From positions 124,001 to 188,000 of the forward strand of contig NZ_JHXF01000009.1 in NCBI RefSeq assembly GCF_000621845.1: a DNA stretch of 64,000 nt. The letters are read 5' to 3'. The stretch comes from Ruminococcus flavefaciens MA2007. GTDB taxonomy: Bacteria; Bacillota; Clostridia; Oscillospirales; Ruminococcaceae. Positions 32,881 through 41,535 of this stretch are shown here, in pieces (within the stretch, counting starts at the first letter, position 1; each line of letters begins with the position of its first letter). A program made the position numbers and the translations under genes. Below the pieces are notes generated by a model. It made no database searches and had not been told where the DNA came from. It worked only from the letters and a program-made list of their open reading frames with translations.

Positions 32881-32909
32881 ATTATACAACAAAAAGCGCT
32901 TAATTGCAA
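32881..32909 (-). promoter_or_regulatory. Sigma-A promoter of the MBOAT operon
   Basis: On the minus strand: -35 TTGCAA (32909-32904), a 17-base spacer, and -10 TATAAT (32886-32881). It drives the five-gene acylation operon. The rest of the gap 32774-33010 is AT-rich and shows nothing else. Confidence 0.75.
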
Positions 32910-33010
32910 GCAAAAATACGGCTGTTTTTTATTTTTCGGGAGCTTTTTGCAAAAATCGTATCAAAACACAAAAAATCAGCATTGACTGCGCAGTTTTTTG
33001 ACACAAAAAA

Positions 33011-33036
33011 ATACTCCCCGAAAAATCGGGGAGTAT
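33011..33036 (-). terminator. Rho-independent terminator
   Basis: Perfect 11-base arms (33011-33021 and 33026-33036, loop AAAA) with a T run on the minus strand, after the SPFH gene. Confidence 0.88.
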
Positions 33037-33046
33037 CTGTGATATT

Positions 33047-34072
33047 TTAGTTTGCGTTATAGCCCTGATAGCCTGCGCTGCTGTTGTTAGCAGCAGGTGC
33101 AGCAGGAGCAGCATCCTTTTCAACGATAGCCTTTAGACCTGTTGCAAGACCTGCAAGTCCCTGTATCTCGCTTGGGATAATGATCTTTGTAGCCTTGCCG
33201 TCAGCAGCCTTAGCAAAGGACTCCAGCGACTTGAGCTGGATAACTCTCTCGTTCGGATTAGCGTTATTGAGCTTTACGATACTTTCAGCGAGGGCTTGCT
33301 GTACCATTTCGATAGCTTTTGCTTCACCTGTAGCCTCAAGTATCTTCTGCTCTCTTACAGCGTCAGCTCTGAGGACCATTGCCTGCTTCTGAGCCTCAGC
33401 TTCGAGGATCTGAGCTTCCTTCTTAGCCTGTGCGCGGAGTATCTGTGACTCCTTTTCACCTTCAGCAACGAGGATCTGAGACTTCTTGTCACCCTCTGCC
33501 TGAAGTATCTTCTCACGGCGTTCACGCTCGGCCTTCATCTGCTTCTCCATAGCGTCCTGGATCTCACGAGGAGGGAGGATGTTCTTGAGCTCAACGCGGT
33601 TTACCTTGATACCCCAGCGGTCAGTAGCCTGATCGAGGATAGAAGTGATCTTTGTATTGATAACATCTCTTGATGTGAGAGTAGCGTCCAGCTCCATCTC
33701 ACCGATGATGTTACGAAGTGTTGTAGCCGACAGATTTTCAATAGCTGCCAGAGGTCTTTCAACGCCGTAGATGTACTGCTTAGCGTCTGTTACCTGATAG
33801 AATACAACGGTATCTATCTGCATTGTAACGTTATCCTTTGTGATAACGGGCTGCGGCTTGAAGTCTACTACCTTTTCCTTGAGTGATACCTTGCCTGCGA
33901 TCCTGTCGATGAAAGGAACAAGGATATGAAGTCCTGTTTCCCACTGAGCGTGGAAAGAACCGAGACGCTCGATAACAAAAACGTGTGCCTGAGGAACTAT
34001 CCTGAAGCATCTGATGAAAAGGAAAAGAAGAATGATGATAACGATCAAAACAATGATTCCAAGTGTGTCCAT
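33047..34072 (-). CDS. qmcA: SPFH/band-7 membrane protease-regulator-like protein
   Basis: 341 residues: an N-terminal membrane helix (about 5-24), the SPFH domain (about 25-190, with VIERLGSF and the DV-N-KI segment), and a long charged coiled coil of Ala/Glu/Lys repeats (about 190-270: AEGEKESQILRAQAKKEAQ). A hydrophobic C-terminal stretch and an Ala-rich tail end the protein. These proteins form ring or cage assemblies on membrane microdomains and affect membrane proteolysis. It is 42 bases downstream of an NfeD gene, the classic partner of this family. The symbol follows the E. coli homologue and is a family-level label. Confidence 0.9.
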   Translation of the reverse strand: MDTLGIIVLIVIIILLFLFIRCFRIVPQAHVFVIERLGSFHAQWETGLHILVPFIDRIAGKVSLKEKVVDFKPQPVITKDNVTMQIDTVVFYQVTDAKQYIYGVERPLAAIENLSATTLRNIIGEMELDATLTSRDVINTKITSILDQATDRWGIKVNRVELKNILPPREIQDAMEKQMKAERERREKILQAEGDKKSQILVAEGEKESQILRAQAKKEAQILEAEAQKQAMVLRADAVREQKILEATGEAKAIEMVQQALAESIVKLNNANPNERVIQLKSLESFAKAADGKATKIIIPSEIQGLAGLATGLKAIVEKDAAPAAPAANNSSAGYQGYNAN

Positions 34073-34114
34073 AATGATTTACCTCCGATAATGTTGTGAA
34101 ATAATATTGCAGAT

Positions 34115-34549
34115 TCAGTTTTCAGGTGTCACCAAAAGCTTGGCGCCCATTACTTTTTTTACGATAACGACAGTACCCTCGGGTATTATTTCGTTCTCGT
34201 TTTCGGGAACGGCACTCCAGTTTACCCCGTTTAAAGTGACTCGCCCCGTACCCTTGTCTGCGTCGATGGCCTCGATGACAGTGGCGTGTTTGCCAACGTC
34301 AAGCTCGGCATTTGTTGCGACCTTTATCTGCTGTTTTCGCCGCTTGATGAACGGCAGGCTTACCAGCAGGAACAGCACTGACGAGACTATGAACAATCCC
34401 AGCTGCTCCATAGTAGACAGGTCATAGAAATAGCAGGCTATCATCGTTATAAAAGAGCCTGCCGCGAACCAGATAGACACCAGCTGCACGGTAACGACCT
34501 CGGCTATAACGAAAGCGATAACGGCTATTGCCCAGAACAGTACATTCAA
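34115..34549 (-). CDS. NfeD-family membrane protein
   Basis: 144 residues: two or three hydrophobic helices (about 3-70) and a C-terminal OB-fold domain (about 80-144; GKHATVIEAI, GRVTLNGVNWSAVP). NfeD proteins pair with SPFH proteins in microdomain assemblies, and one follows here. The start is TTG 34549 with GGGGGAG upstream; no in-frame ATG lies near. A strong promoter sits 50 bases upstream. This is the short, protease-free NfeD type. Confidence 0.9.
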   Translation of the reverse strand: MNVLFWAIAVIAFVIAEVVTVQLVSIWFAAGSFITMIACYFYDLSTMEQLGLFIVSSVLFLLVSLPFIKRRKQQIKVATNAELDVGKHATVIEAIDADKGTGRVTLNGVNWSAVPENENEIIPEGTVVIVKKVMGAKLLVTPEN

Positions 34550-34598
34550 AACGAGCTCCCCCTTTCACATAATATTTGTAGTAATCCCTACAGCAAAT

Positions 34599-34627
34599 AT
34601 TATAACATAAAAGTGTGAACTTTTCAA
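34599..34627 (-). promoter_or_regulatory. Sigma-A promoter of the NfeD-SPFH operon
   Basis: Minus strand: -35 TTGAAA (34627-34622), a 17-base spacer, and -10 TATAAT (34604-34599). Confidence 0.78.
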
Positions 34628-34674
34628 GTATAAACCGCAGTATTTCGACATATTTTTCTGTCCGCAGAGTATAA

Positions 34675-35796
34675 TCAGGACAGCTTTTTCATTTCTGTAT
34701 ATGCCATTATATAGGGAGCTATGCCCTTTGCATCGTTTTCTACTATTTTTTCACTGAGATAGTATTCCGCGGAGCCGTCACGGTCATTCTCGCCGCCAAG
34801 ACCGCCCACAAGGCAGATGTTTTTAAGCACGGGTACGTCACCGCTGTCGTCAATGTATTTCTCGGTGACGGTATCGAATGTGCACTGACCTGCCTTACGC
34901 ATATCGTCTCCGCATATGCCGAGACGGGCTGCTTTCAGAGCAGAGTAGGCAAAGAGCAGTGAGCCGCTGGTCTCGGGATAGTTGTTTTCCAGCTCGGAGC
35001 GTGTCGGCAGCTGTAAAAGCATACCGTCCTCCATGCAGTATTTTGCGAGAGCGGTAAGTATCTCTGACAGTTCTCTTTTGAGGAGCTCATTTTGGGGGAG
35101 CAGTTCACAGCTGTCGGCAAGAGCCGCGCACATCCAGCCGTTTGAGCGGAGCCAGAATTCCTGAGAAAGTCCCGTTATCCTGTCTGCCCAGCACATTGTG
35201 TTGGTGTCGTCGTAGCCGTGATGGAACAGTCCTGTATCAGGATCGCGGAGTATCCTTCGCATATCCCATAGCTGACGGATAGCGTCGTCGATTATACCCC
35301 GTGACTTATGGAGAATGCCGTATTCTATGAGAAACGGCAGAGCCATGTATGAGCCGTCCAGCCATATCTGGTCGGGGTAAATGCTCTTGTGCCAGAAGCT
35401 TCCGCAGTCAAGTCGTGGCTGACGCACGAGCTGTTCCGTCCAGAAGCGTTCAAAGCCAAGTCTGTAGCGTTCTTCGTCGGTTATGCGCCAGAGTTTGAAC
35501 AGATTTTTTGCGCCGTTTATATTGTCAAGGTTATAGTCGGCATAGTTAAGAGTGGGGATATTGCCGTCCTCGGCAACATAGGTATTTATGAACCTTATGG
35601 AATATTCCAGAAGATCCTCATCATTTGTAAGCTCATACATCATAAGGACGGCTGTTATCATGCAGTTGTCGATATAGTTCCATTTCGGAGCCTTGTCCAG
35701 AAGCTCGTTCTCCTTGTTCCATTTCGGAGAAAGAGGATCTGAGGGGATTATGAGATTATCGATATATTTTGAAACGATGCTTTCAGCTTTAGTCAT
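34675..35796 (-). CDS. GH105 unsaturated rhamnogalacturonyl hydrolase (YteR-like)
   Basis: 373 residues, no signal peptide, so cytoplasmic. It is an (alpha/alpha)6 barrel with the family segment QIWLDGSYMALPFL, whose Asp corresponds to the YteR catalytic Asp, and GWADRITGLSQEFWLRSNGW-like features (here CWADR, RSNGWM). It removes the unsaturated galacturonyl residue from rhamnogalacturonan lyase products by hydration. The start overlaps the stop of the upstream permease gene by 4 bases (ATGA). The operon with an ABC oligosaccharide importer matches the B. subtilis yteP-type pectin uptake logic. No GntR or AraC regulator is adjacent. Confidence 0.9.
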   Translation of the reverse strand: MTKAESIVSKYIDNLIIPSDPLSPKWNKENELLDKAPKWNYIDNCMITAVLMMYELTNDEDLLEYSIRFINTYVAEDGNIPTLNYADYNLDNINGAKNLFKLWRITDEERYRLGFERFWTEQLVRQPRLDCGSFWHKSIYPDQIWLDGSYMALPFLIEYGILHKSRGIIDDAIRQLWDMRRILRDPDTGLFHHGYDDTNTMCWADRITGLSQEFWLRSNGWMCAALADSCELLPQNELLKRELSEILTALAKYCMEDGMLLQLPTRSELENNYPETSGSLLFAYSALKAARLGICGDDMRKAGQCTFDTVTEKYIDDSGDVPVLKNICLVGGLGGENDRDGSAEYYLSEKIVENDAKGIAPYIMAYTEMKKLS

Positions 35797-36620
35797 CCTG
35801 TGAGACCTCCTGCGGTGATACCGCTGACAAATTTTTTCTGAGCAAGTGCGAACACTGCTATAGAGGGGATAAGACCAATGACAGACATTGCAATGACCTT
35901 GCGCTGCTCATAGCCCTGTCCCGTGCTGTCCACGGACAGTCTCAGAGCAAGAGACAGAGGATATTTTTCCACTGACTGTATCATTATCAGCGGTTCAAGG
36001 AAATCGTTCATGGTCCATAAAAATGTGAATACCGCTATGGATATGACGGCAGGTCTTATGCATGGCAGAAGCACAAAAAACAGCGTTTTAAGCGTTCCGC
36101 AGCCGTCTATCCTTGCCGCTTCGTCGAATTCACGGGGTACGCCTTTGAAAAACTGCACCAGTATGAATACGAACATTCCCTCCTCGGCAAACAGCGAGGG
36201 GAGCGTAAGCGGTATATATGTATCAAGAAGTCCAAGCTTGCTCCACATGAAATACCGCGGCATGACAGTCACGATAGAGGGCATAAGCATACCGCATATA
36301 AGCAGAGCGAAAAAGAACTTTTTAAACGGGAAATCAAATCTTGCAAAGCCGTATGCAACTGTCACCGAGGAAGCGACGGCGAAAACGGTCTTTGGGATTA
36401 TAATTGCAAAGGTATTGAGAAAATAGTGCCCCATGTTGTATGGAGTAACGGTCTCCCACGCATTTTTGTAGGAGTCCGTGCAGAAGCTTTTCGGCATGAA
36501 CCATATTGAGGAGAATATCTCTTCATTGGTCTTGAAAGAAGCTCCTACAAGCCAGAGCAGGGGATAGAGCATTACAGCTCCCACAGCTGTCAGAAGCAGA
36601 TAGAGAAACAGCTTTTTCAC
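35793..36620 (-). CDS. Carbohydrate ABC transporter permease (MalG-type)
   Basis: 275 residues, six membrane helices, with the inner-membrane EAA-type motif DEAARIDGCGTLKTLFFVLLP near residues 185-205, which docks to the ATPase. The N-terminal WFMPKSF segment after helix 1 is typical of the CUT1 second permease. It shares one base with the upstream permease gene and overlaps the GH105 gene. The ATPase is not in this operon, so a shared MsmK-like ATPase elsewhere is expected, as is usual in Firmicutes. Confidence 0.92.
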   Translation of the reverse strand: MKKLFLYLLLTAVGAVMLYPLLWLVGASFKTNEEIFSSIWFMPKSFCTDSYKNAWETVTPYNMGHYFLNTFAIIIPKTVFAVASSVTVAYGFARFDFPFKKFFFALLICGMLMPSIVTVMPRYFMWSKLGLLDTYIPLTLPSLFAEEGMFVFILVQFFKGVPREFDEAARIDGCGTLKTLFFVLLPCIRPAVISIAVFTFLWTMNDFLEPLIMIQSVEKYPLSLALRLSVDSTGQGYEQRKVIAMSVIGLIPSIAVFALAQKKFVSGITAGGLTG

Positions 36621-37495
36621 TATGCGTCCCTCCTTGCTTTGCCAGTAAGCTTATACATGAGAGCCACAACTGCGGCGATTATAACGAAAAGCACCCATGA
36701 TACCGCATTTGCCATACCCTCGCTGCCGAAGGTGAACATCTCCTCGTATATGAGCATACCGATAGTTCTGGTTTTTCCCATAGGACCGCCGCCTGTGAGC
36801 ATATACGGTGCGTTGAACTCCTGCATAGCCGCGATAGTCTGCAATATGAGGTTGACGAAAATTACATTCTTTATCTGTGGGAGAGTCACAGCGAAAAATG
36901 CTCTTACCCGTCCGCAGCCGTCAACTTTTGCAGCGTCATAGAACTCACGGGGAATATCGCGGAGAGCCGCAAGAAATATGACCATAGTCGAGCCGAATTC
37001 CCACAGCCTAAGCAGAACTATTATGAATATGGCTGCGTTTGGTTCTCCGTACCAGCTAACAGGGGAGAGCCCTACAGCTTCAAGAAGCTGATTTACAAGA
37101 CCGTCCGCGGTGAAGAGATACTGCCACATGATTATTACGGCAAGGTTTGCTCCCAATATAGACGGTATGTAAAATGCAGTGCGGAATATGCCTATGTGCT
37201 TCAGCTCTATATTGAGGAGCAAAGCGACCAATAGTGACACTATGAGCTTCAGTGGAACGAGTATCAGTGCGTATTTCAGAGTAACGCCTGCCGCCTGTCC
37301 GAAGTCCTTGCTGCTGAGCATTTCGCGGAAATTTTCAAAGCCAACGAAGCTGCCGCTGTCGGTAAGTCCGACAACAAATGAGCAAATAAAAGGATAGACT
37401 ATGAACAGCACAGCGCCGATAATAAACGGCGATATAAGCGCGAGACCTGTGTACTTGCTGACGCCCACGGGATTGCGGTATTTTCGGGTATTCAT
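36620..37495 (-). CDS. Carbohydrate ABC transporter permease (MalF/LplB-type)
   Basis: 291 residues, six membrane helices. The EAA motif reads FYDAAKVDGCGRVRAFFAVTLP. The N-terminus (KYTGLALISPFIIGAVLFIVYP) is typical of CUT1 first permeases. It overlaps the solute-binding protein gene by 4 bases and the next permease gene by 1 base, so all are translated together. With its partner it forms the channel for an oligosaccharide, probably unsaturated rhamnogalacturonan fragments as judged from the GH105 gene in the same operon. Confidence 0.92.
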   Translation of the reverse strand: MNTRKYRNPVGVSKYTGLALISPFIIGAVLFIVYPFICSFVVGLTDSGSFVGFENFREMLSSKDFGQAAGVTLKYALILVPLKLIVSLLVALLLNIELKHIGIFRTAFYIPSILGANLAVIIMWQYLFTADGLVNQLLEAVGLSPVSWYGEPNAAIFIIVLLRLWEFGSTMVIFLAALRDIPREFYDAAKVDGCGRVRAFFAVTLPQIKNVIFVNLILQTIAAMQEFNAPYMLTGGGPMGKTRTIGMLIYEEMFTFGSEGMANAVSWVLFVIIAAVVALMYKLTGKARRDA

Positions 37496-38799
37496 TTTCT
37501 TATCTTCTCCAGATAGTCGGTGATAGAGCCGTACATCTGACGGGCAGCAGTATCCGCGTCGGCAGTGCCGTAGGATACTGATTCAATGGCGGTATTGTAA
37601 AAATCCTTCATGCGCGGCAACTCCATATAGGGGCTTATGGTGACAGTATCGGCAGCCGCAAGGATATCACTGCATTCCTTTGCAAGTCCTGACAGCTTGC
37701 CGCTCTTTTCGAGAGCTGACGCTGCTTTTTTTGAAGCAGGAATGCCGCGTGTAGTGCCGAGAAGCTCAGCACATTCTTCATCGTTTACAAGAAAGTCGAT
37801 GAATGCTGCGGCTTCGTCGGGATATTTTGTATTGCCCGAAACAGCGTAAAGCAGGGTAGGCTTTATGAGCCAGCCCCCTGTATTGCCGCTTTCGTCGGCA
37901 AGAAGGGGACCTGCCTCCAGAACGCCCTCGGGGAGAACTGATTCGTATTTTCCAACTGCGCTGCCCCATTCGAGAACGCCTGCCACTCTGCCGTCAATGA
38001 ACTCGGAGGACTGATAAAGGGCGGCATTTCCGTCCTCATCGGTACGTGCTCGGACAGTTCTGATAACATGGCTGTCTTCAAGGCTTTTATAAAATTTGAG
38101 TGCGTCACTGATGTCATCGACGGTAAAGCCAAGCTTTCCGTCATGGGTTATGAACTCCTTGCCTGTTTTCTGCTGAACATACACTACCGCAAGATACCAC
38201 GCAGTTCCTCCTGACTGGATATCAAGGTCAAGAGGATAGAGACCTTCCACTCCGAAGCTCTTTCCAAGGGCTGTAAGCTCTGTCCACGTTTTAGGGTACT
38301 CAGCTCCCAGAGAGCCGAACACCTCGGAATTGTAGAACAGACTTCTTCCGCTTACTGATACGGTAAGGGCACTTAGTCTGCCGTCGATTCGTCCGAATGA
38401 CAGTATCTCATCATCATAGCCTGACAGGTCAAGAAAGCTGTCAAGACTGTCAAGGTCATAGAATCTGCTTCCGTTCTCGGACATGGAAATGAGCCAGTCG
38501 TAGTTTATCTGCATGATGTCGGGCTCTGTGCCGCTTCTCATCTGTGCGGAGACCTTTTCCGTCCACCCGTCCCAGCCGCCGTATTCGGGGGTTATGGTGA
38601 TATCGGGGTGCTTCTTGTTCCAGAGGCCGATAGCGTCCAGAGTTGCTTTGTGTCTGTCATCGCTGCCCCACCACGAAAAGCGCAGGCTGCACTTATCCAG
38701 CCTGCCGTCGGGAGGCGTAACAGAGTTGGTTTTTCTGCTTGAACAGGCGGAGAGCGTAACTGCGCAGCACAAGGCTGCGGCTTTGAAAAGTTTTTTCAT
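37492..38799 (-). CDS. Extracellular solute-binding lipoprotein (CUT1, family 1)
   Basis: 435 residues from ATG 38799. The lipoprotein signal peptide ends in the lipobox LSAC (about residues 16-19), so the mature protein is lipid-anchored outside the membrane. The body shows the periplasmic-binding-protein type 1 pattern (LRFSWWGSDDRHKATLDAI near the N-terminus, then EPDIMQINYDW). It captures an oligosaccharide and passes it to the two permeases downstream. First gene of the operon; a promoter lies about 70 bases upstream. A TTG at 38814 is an alternative start but has no better RBS. Confidence 0.92.
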   Translation of the reverse strand: MKKLFKAAALCCAVTLSACSSRKTNSVTPPDGRLDKCSLRFSWWGSDDRHKATLDAIGLWNKKHPDITITPEYGGWDGWTEKVSAQMRSGTEPDIMQINYDWLISMSENGSRFYDLDSLDSFLDLSGYDDEILSFGRIDGRLSALTVSVSGRSLFYNSEVFGSLGAEYPKTWTELTALGKSFGVEGLYPLDLDIQSGGTAWYLAVVYVQQKTGKEFITHDGKLGFTVDDISDALKFYKSLEDSHVIRTVRARTDEDGNAALYQSSEFIDGRVAGVLEWGSAVGKYESVLPEGVLEAGPLLADESGNTGGWLIKPTLLYAVSGNTKYPDEAAAFIDFLVNDEECAELLGTTRGIPASKKAASALEKSGKLSGLAKECSDILAAADTVTISPYMELPRMKDFYNTAIESVSYGTADADTAARQMYGSITDYLEKIRK

Positions 38800-38865
38800 A
38801 CTCTCAGACCTCAAACTCTAATATAATGACTTTTTGGATTCTTCTCTATAAAACTGATATATTTA

Positions 38866-38894
38866 ATTATACACTATAATCCTCTCGAAATCAA
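38866..38894 (-). promoter_or_regulatory. Sigma-A promoter of the rhamnogalacturonan importer operon
   Basis: Minus strand: -35 TTGATT (38894-38889), a 17-base spacer, and -10 TATAAT (38871-38866). Confidence 0.7.
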
Positions 38895-38914
38895 TAGAAA
38901 AATGTCAGAATATA

Positions 38915-38938
38915 ACAAAAAACTCTCCCGAAGGAGAG
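38915..38938 (-). terminator. Terminator after sigG
   Basis: Arms CTCTCC and GGAGAG (38923-38928 and 38933-38938, loop CGAA) with a T run on the minus strand. Confidence 0.7.
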
Positions 38939-38944
38939 CGGAGT

Positions 38945-39718
38945 TCATACGCTGTTTTTTATGCGTTCAATGGCGTTTTTTTCAAGGCGTGAGACCTGCG
39001 CCTGCGATATGCCTATCTCGCCAGCCACCTCAACCTGTGTTTTGCCGCGGAAGAAACGCAGATACAGGATATTGCGCTCCCGTTCACCGAGGTCATGGAT
39101 AGCGTCGCGGATAGTTAGCTCGTCCATGCGGCTCTCAACGTCGTTCATGTCGCTTATCTGATCCATGATGTAGAGATTGTCCTCTGAGTCGGAATAAACA
39201 GGCTCATATAGCGATACGGGATCACTTATGCTTTCCAGCGCTATTACCACATCTGAACGCTTTTCTCCTATCTCCTCGGCGATTTCCTCCATTTTGGGCT
39301 CGCGCTGGAGCTTTATGGTCAGCCGTTCCTTAGCCTGTATAGCCTTGTAGGCAAGGTCACGGAGGGAGCGGCTCACCTTAACGTGACTACTGTCGCGGAG
39401 ATAGCGGCGAAGCTCTCCGCTTATCATTGGTACGCAGTAAGTGGAGAAGCGGACTTCCTTTGAAAGGTCAAAGTTGTTGATAGCTTTTATAAGCCCGATA
39501 ACGCCAATCTGAAAAAGGTCGTCGATGTCCTCGCCCCGCCCTGTGAAGCGCTGTATCACGCTGAGTACAAGCCTGAGATTACCGTTTATGAGCTTGTCCC
39601 GTGCAGCCTTGCTGCCCGTAGCTCTTATTTCTTTAAGCAGGGCTATTTTTTCCTCTTCCTTGAGCACTGTCAGCTCCGAGGTGTTTATCCCTGCGATAAC
39701 GACTTTGTTGTATGCCAT
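38945..39718 (-). CDS. sigG: RNA polymerase sporulation sigma factor SigG
   Basis: 257 residues, the usual length. The N-terminal stretch NKVVIAGINTSELTVL matches the SigG-specific leader. Region 2 (NGNLRLVLSVIQRF, DLFQIGVIGLIKAI, VRFSTYCVPMI), region 3 and region 4 (LGERERNILYLRFFRGKTQVEVAGEIGISQAQVSRLE) follow. SigG directs late forespore gene expression in endospore formers. In Bacillus it sits next to sigE and spoIIGA; here it is alone. The GGAGG RBS is 9 bases upstream. With the spoIIE-like gene at 62972 this suggests that the lineage keeps sporulation genes. Confidence 0.9.
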   Translation of the reverse strand: MAYNKVVIAGINTSELTVLKEEEKIALLKEIRATGSKAARDKLINGNLRLVLSVIQRFTGRGEDIDDLFQIGVIGLIKAINNFDLSKEVRFSTYCVPMISGELRRYLRDSSHVKVSRSLRDLAYKAIQAKERLTIKLQREPKMEEIAEEIGEKRSDVVIALESISDPVSLYEPVYSDSEDNLYIMDQISDMNDVESRMDELTIRDAIHDLGERERNILYLRFFRGKTQVEVAGEIGISQAQVSRLEKNAIERIKNSV

Positions 39719-39794
39719 GAGCCATATCCTCCGTAAAAGATTACGAGGATATTATTGCCGTTTCTGTACAAGGTAATCACAGGGAATAACTGGA

Positions 39795-39822
39795 ATAAAA
39801 AGAAAAAGCAGCCGAAGCTGCT
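39795..39822 (-). terminator. Terminator after the pyridoxal kinase gene
   Basis: Arms AGCAGC and GCTGCT (39807-39812 and 39817-39822, loop CGAA) with a T-rich tract on the minus strand. Confidence 0.7.
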
Positions 39823-39831
39823 CTCATATAA

Positions 39832-40677
39832 TCATTTATTTACGTATTCTATCAGTTTTCCGAGACATAGCTCGAAGCAGCTTCCGTACCATGTTTCCTG
39901 CATATTGGGAACAGTAGCTTCAATGCAGTCAAGGGTGAATTTAACTGCGATATCGAGACATTGCTGTATATCCATGCCGAGAGCGCAGGCTCCCGAGAAA
40001 ACGCTGCTGAAAATGTCTCCCGTACCGTGAAAACGCATATTCACGTTCTTGTCAAAGGAGAAGTAATACTTATCGTTAGCCGAGTCATATGCGGCAGCGC
40101 CCTGCTGCTTGTCGTCAAAGTGAACTCCCGTAATAACAGGCACCTTGCAGCCGAGAGAAGCAAGTCTGCGGAGAACGTCCCTGACGTATGCTTCATCGTA
40201 GGTCTCGGTGTAGGGGATACCGAGGAGAAAAGCTACCTCGGTCATATTCGGCATAATGAAATCAGCCTTTGCGCAGAGCTTTTTCATCTCAGAAACGAAC
40301 TCCTGAGTAAAGCCTGCATAGAGCTTTCCTGCGTCACCGAGTACAGGATCGACGATTATATAGTTGTCCTTAGTGCTGAAATCGTCAAAGAAGTCCGAAA
40401 CTATCTGCACCTGCTCCATAGAGCCGAGATATCCTGTGTACAGCGCGTCGAACTTGAGGTCCATGCTCTTCCAGTGCCTTGCAATGGCAGGTATGTCGCT
40501 GGTAAGGTCACGGAATGTATAGTTCTTGAAGCCCTCTCCCGTGTGAGTAGACAGCACAGCCGTTGGTATTACCGCAGTTTCGATACCCATAGCTGAAATT
40601 ATAGGCAGAGCAACTGTAAGGGAGCATTTTCCGAAGCAGGAAATATCCTGTATAGAAACGATTTTTTTCATATTCAT
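39832..40677 (-). CDS. pdxY: Pyridoxal/pyridoxamine kinase
   Basis: About 281 residues, ribokinase-like fold. It phosphorylates vitamin B6 vitamers to PLP precursors. The N-terminus (VSIQDISCFGKCSLTVALPIISAMG) and the segments YTGYLGS, IIVDPVLGDAGK and PNMTEVAFLLGI are typical of this kinase group. The anion-hole and base motif reads FHGTGDIFSS, a close match to GTGDxF. Three close ATG codons (40680, 40677, 40671) make the exact start uncertain; GAAAG lies just upstream. The distinction between pdxK and pdxY is a family-level guess. It is monocistronic. Confidence 0.87.
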   Translation of the reverse strand: MNMKKIVSIQDISCFGKCSLTVALPIISAMGIETAVIPTAVLSTHTGEGFKNYTFRDLTSDIPAIARHWKSMDLKFDALYTGYLGSMEQVQIVSDFFDDFSTKDNYIIVDPVLGDAGKLYAGFTQEFVSEMKKLCAKADFIMPNMTEVAFLLGIPYTETYDEAYVRDVLRRLASLGCKVPVITGVHFDDKQQGAAAYDSANDKYYFSFDKNVNMRFHGTGDIFSSVFSGACALGMDIQQCLDIAVKFTLDCIEATVPNMQETWYGSCFELCLGKLIEYVNK

Positions 40678-40848
40678 CATTCTTTCGATATATATTATCA
40701 ATTCTTGATTATACCCCAAACAGGCGTTTTTGTCAATACGATAGAGAAAAAGCTGCTGCAAAAACAAATAAAAATCAGTAGGAGTTTGCAGATATGAGCA
40801 TATAGATAATACTTACATTGATCTATCCTTTTTGAAATATAGAGCTGT

Positions 40849-41535
40849 TTAAACTCCGTATTTGACCTTAATGCGTCGGAGCTTCTCGCCGAAAGGCGGC
40901 GCGAGCAGATACAGGAACAGCACGTTGGACACTGCATATGACACGGTGTAGGGGATTGCCGATACAAGAGCAGCGGCGTAGAGCTTTATGCTGAATTCTT
41001 CGTTGTACCATAGAACAGTCCAGATATCCATGAAAAATGAGTACCCGAGACCAGCAAGAGCTCCGTATAAAAGCAGCAGTATACGGCTTCCGAGAAGCTG
41101 CTTTGAGAGCATACATGCAAATAGACCGATAAGTCCCCATGCAAGCATCTGAAAAGCCGTCCACGGTCCCTGTCCGAAGTAAAAATTGGAGAGAACAGCC
41201 GACAGCGAGCCCACAAGAAAGCCTGCCTCGCCGCCGAGATACAGTCCAGTGATTATAGTCAGCGCTGCAACGGGCTTTAAAAAGGGGATAAAGCGTCCTG
41301 CAAAGCAGAGAGCCGTCATTACGGCAACAATTACCATGCGCCGAGTACCTGTGGACTTTTTCTCAAAGCCTGCCGCAAACAGCACCAGAGAAAGCACAGC
41401 AACTGCAAGAGCGATGAGTATGTGCCTTTTGCCGTCAAAAACCAGTGCTCCAAGTATAGATATCGTGGGTATTATAAAAAAGGGAACAGCTATTCTTACG
41501 GCATTTCTGAGCTTTTCGTTTCGTATCAGGAGCAT
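40849..41535 (-). CDS. ECF transporter S component (corrinoid candidate)
   Basis: 228 residues with about six membrane helices. The segment MTALCFAGRFIPFLKPVAALTIITGLYLGGEAGFL shows the AxxxA-like helix and the loop pattern of substrate-specific components. It overlaps the ATPase gene by 10 bases, with its RBS AAGGAG inside that gene. As the last gene of a cobalamin-riboswitch operon, a corrinoid or a precursor is the expected substrate, which is inference from regulation. A long first helix pair before the core S-fold makes it larger than many S components. Confidence 0.82.
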   Translation of the reverse strand: MLLIRNEKLRNAVRIAVPFFIIPTISILGALVFDGKRHILIALAVAVLSLVLFAAGFEKKSTGTRRMVIVAVMTALCFAGRFIPFLKPVAALTIITGLYLGGEAGFLVGSLSAVLSNFYFGQGPWTAFQMLAWGLIGLFACMLSKQLLGSRILLLLYGALAGLGYSFFMDIWTVLWYNEEFSIKLYAAALVSAIPYTVSYAVSNVLFLYLLAPPFGEKLRRIKVKYGV

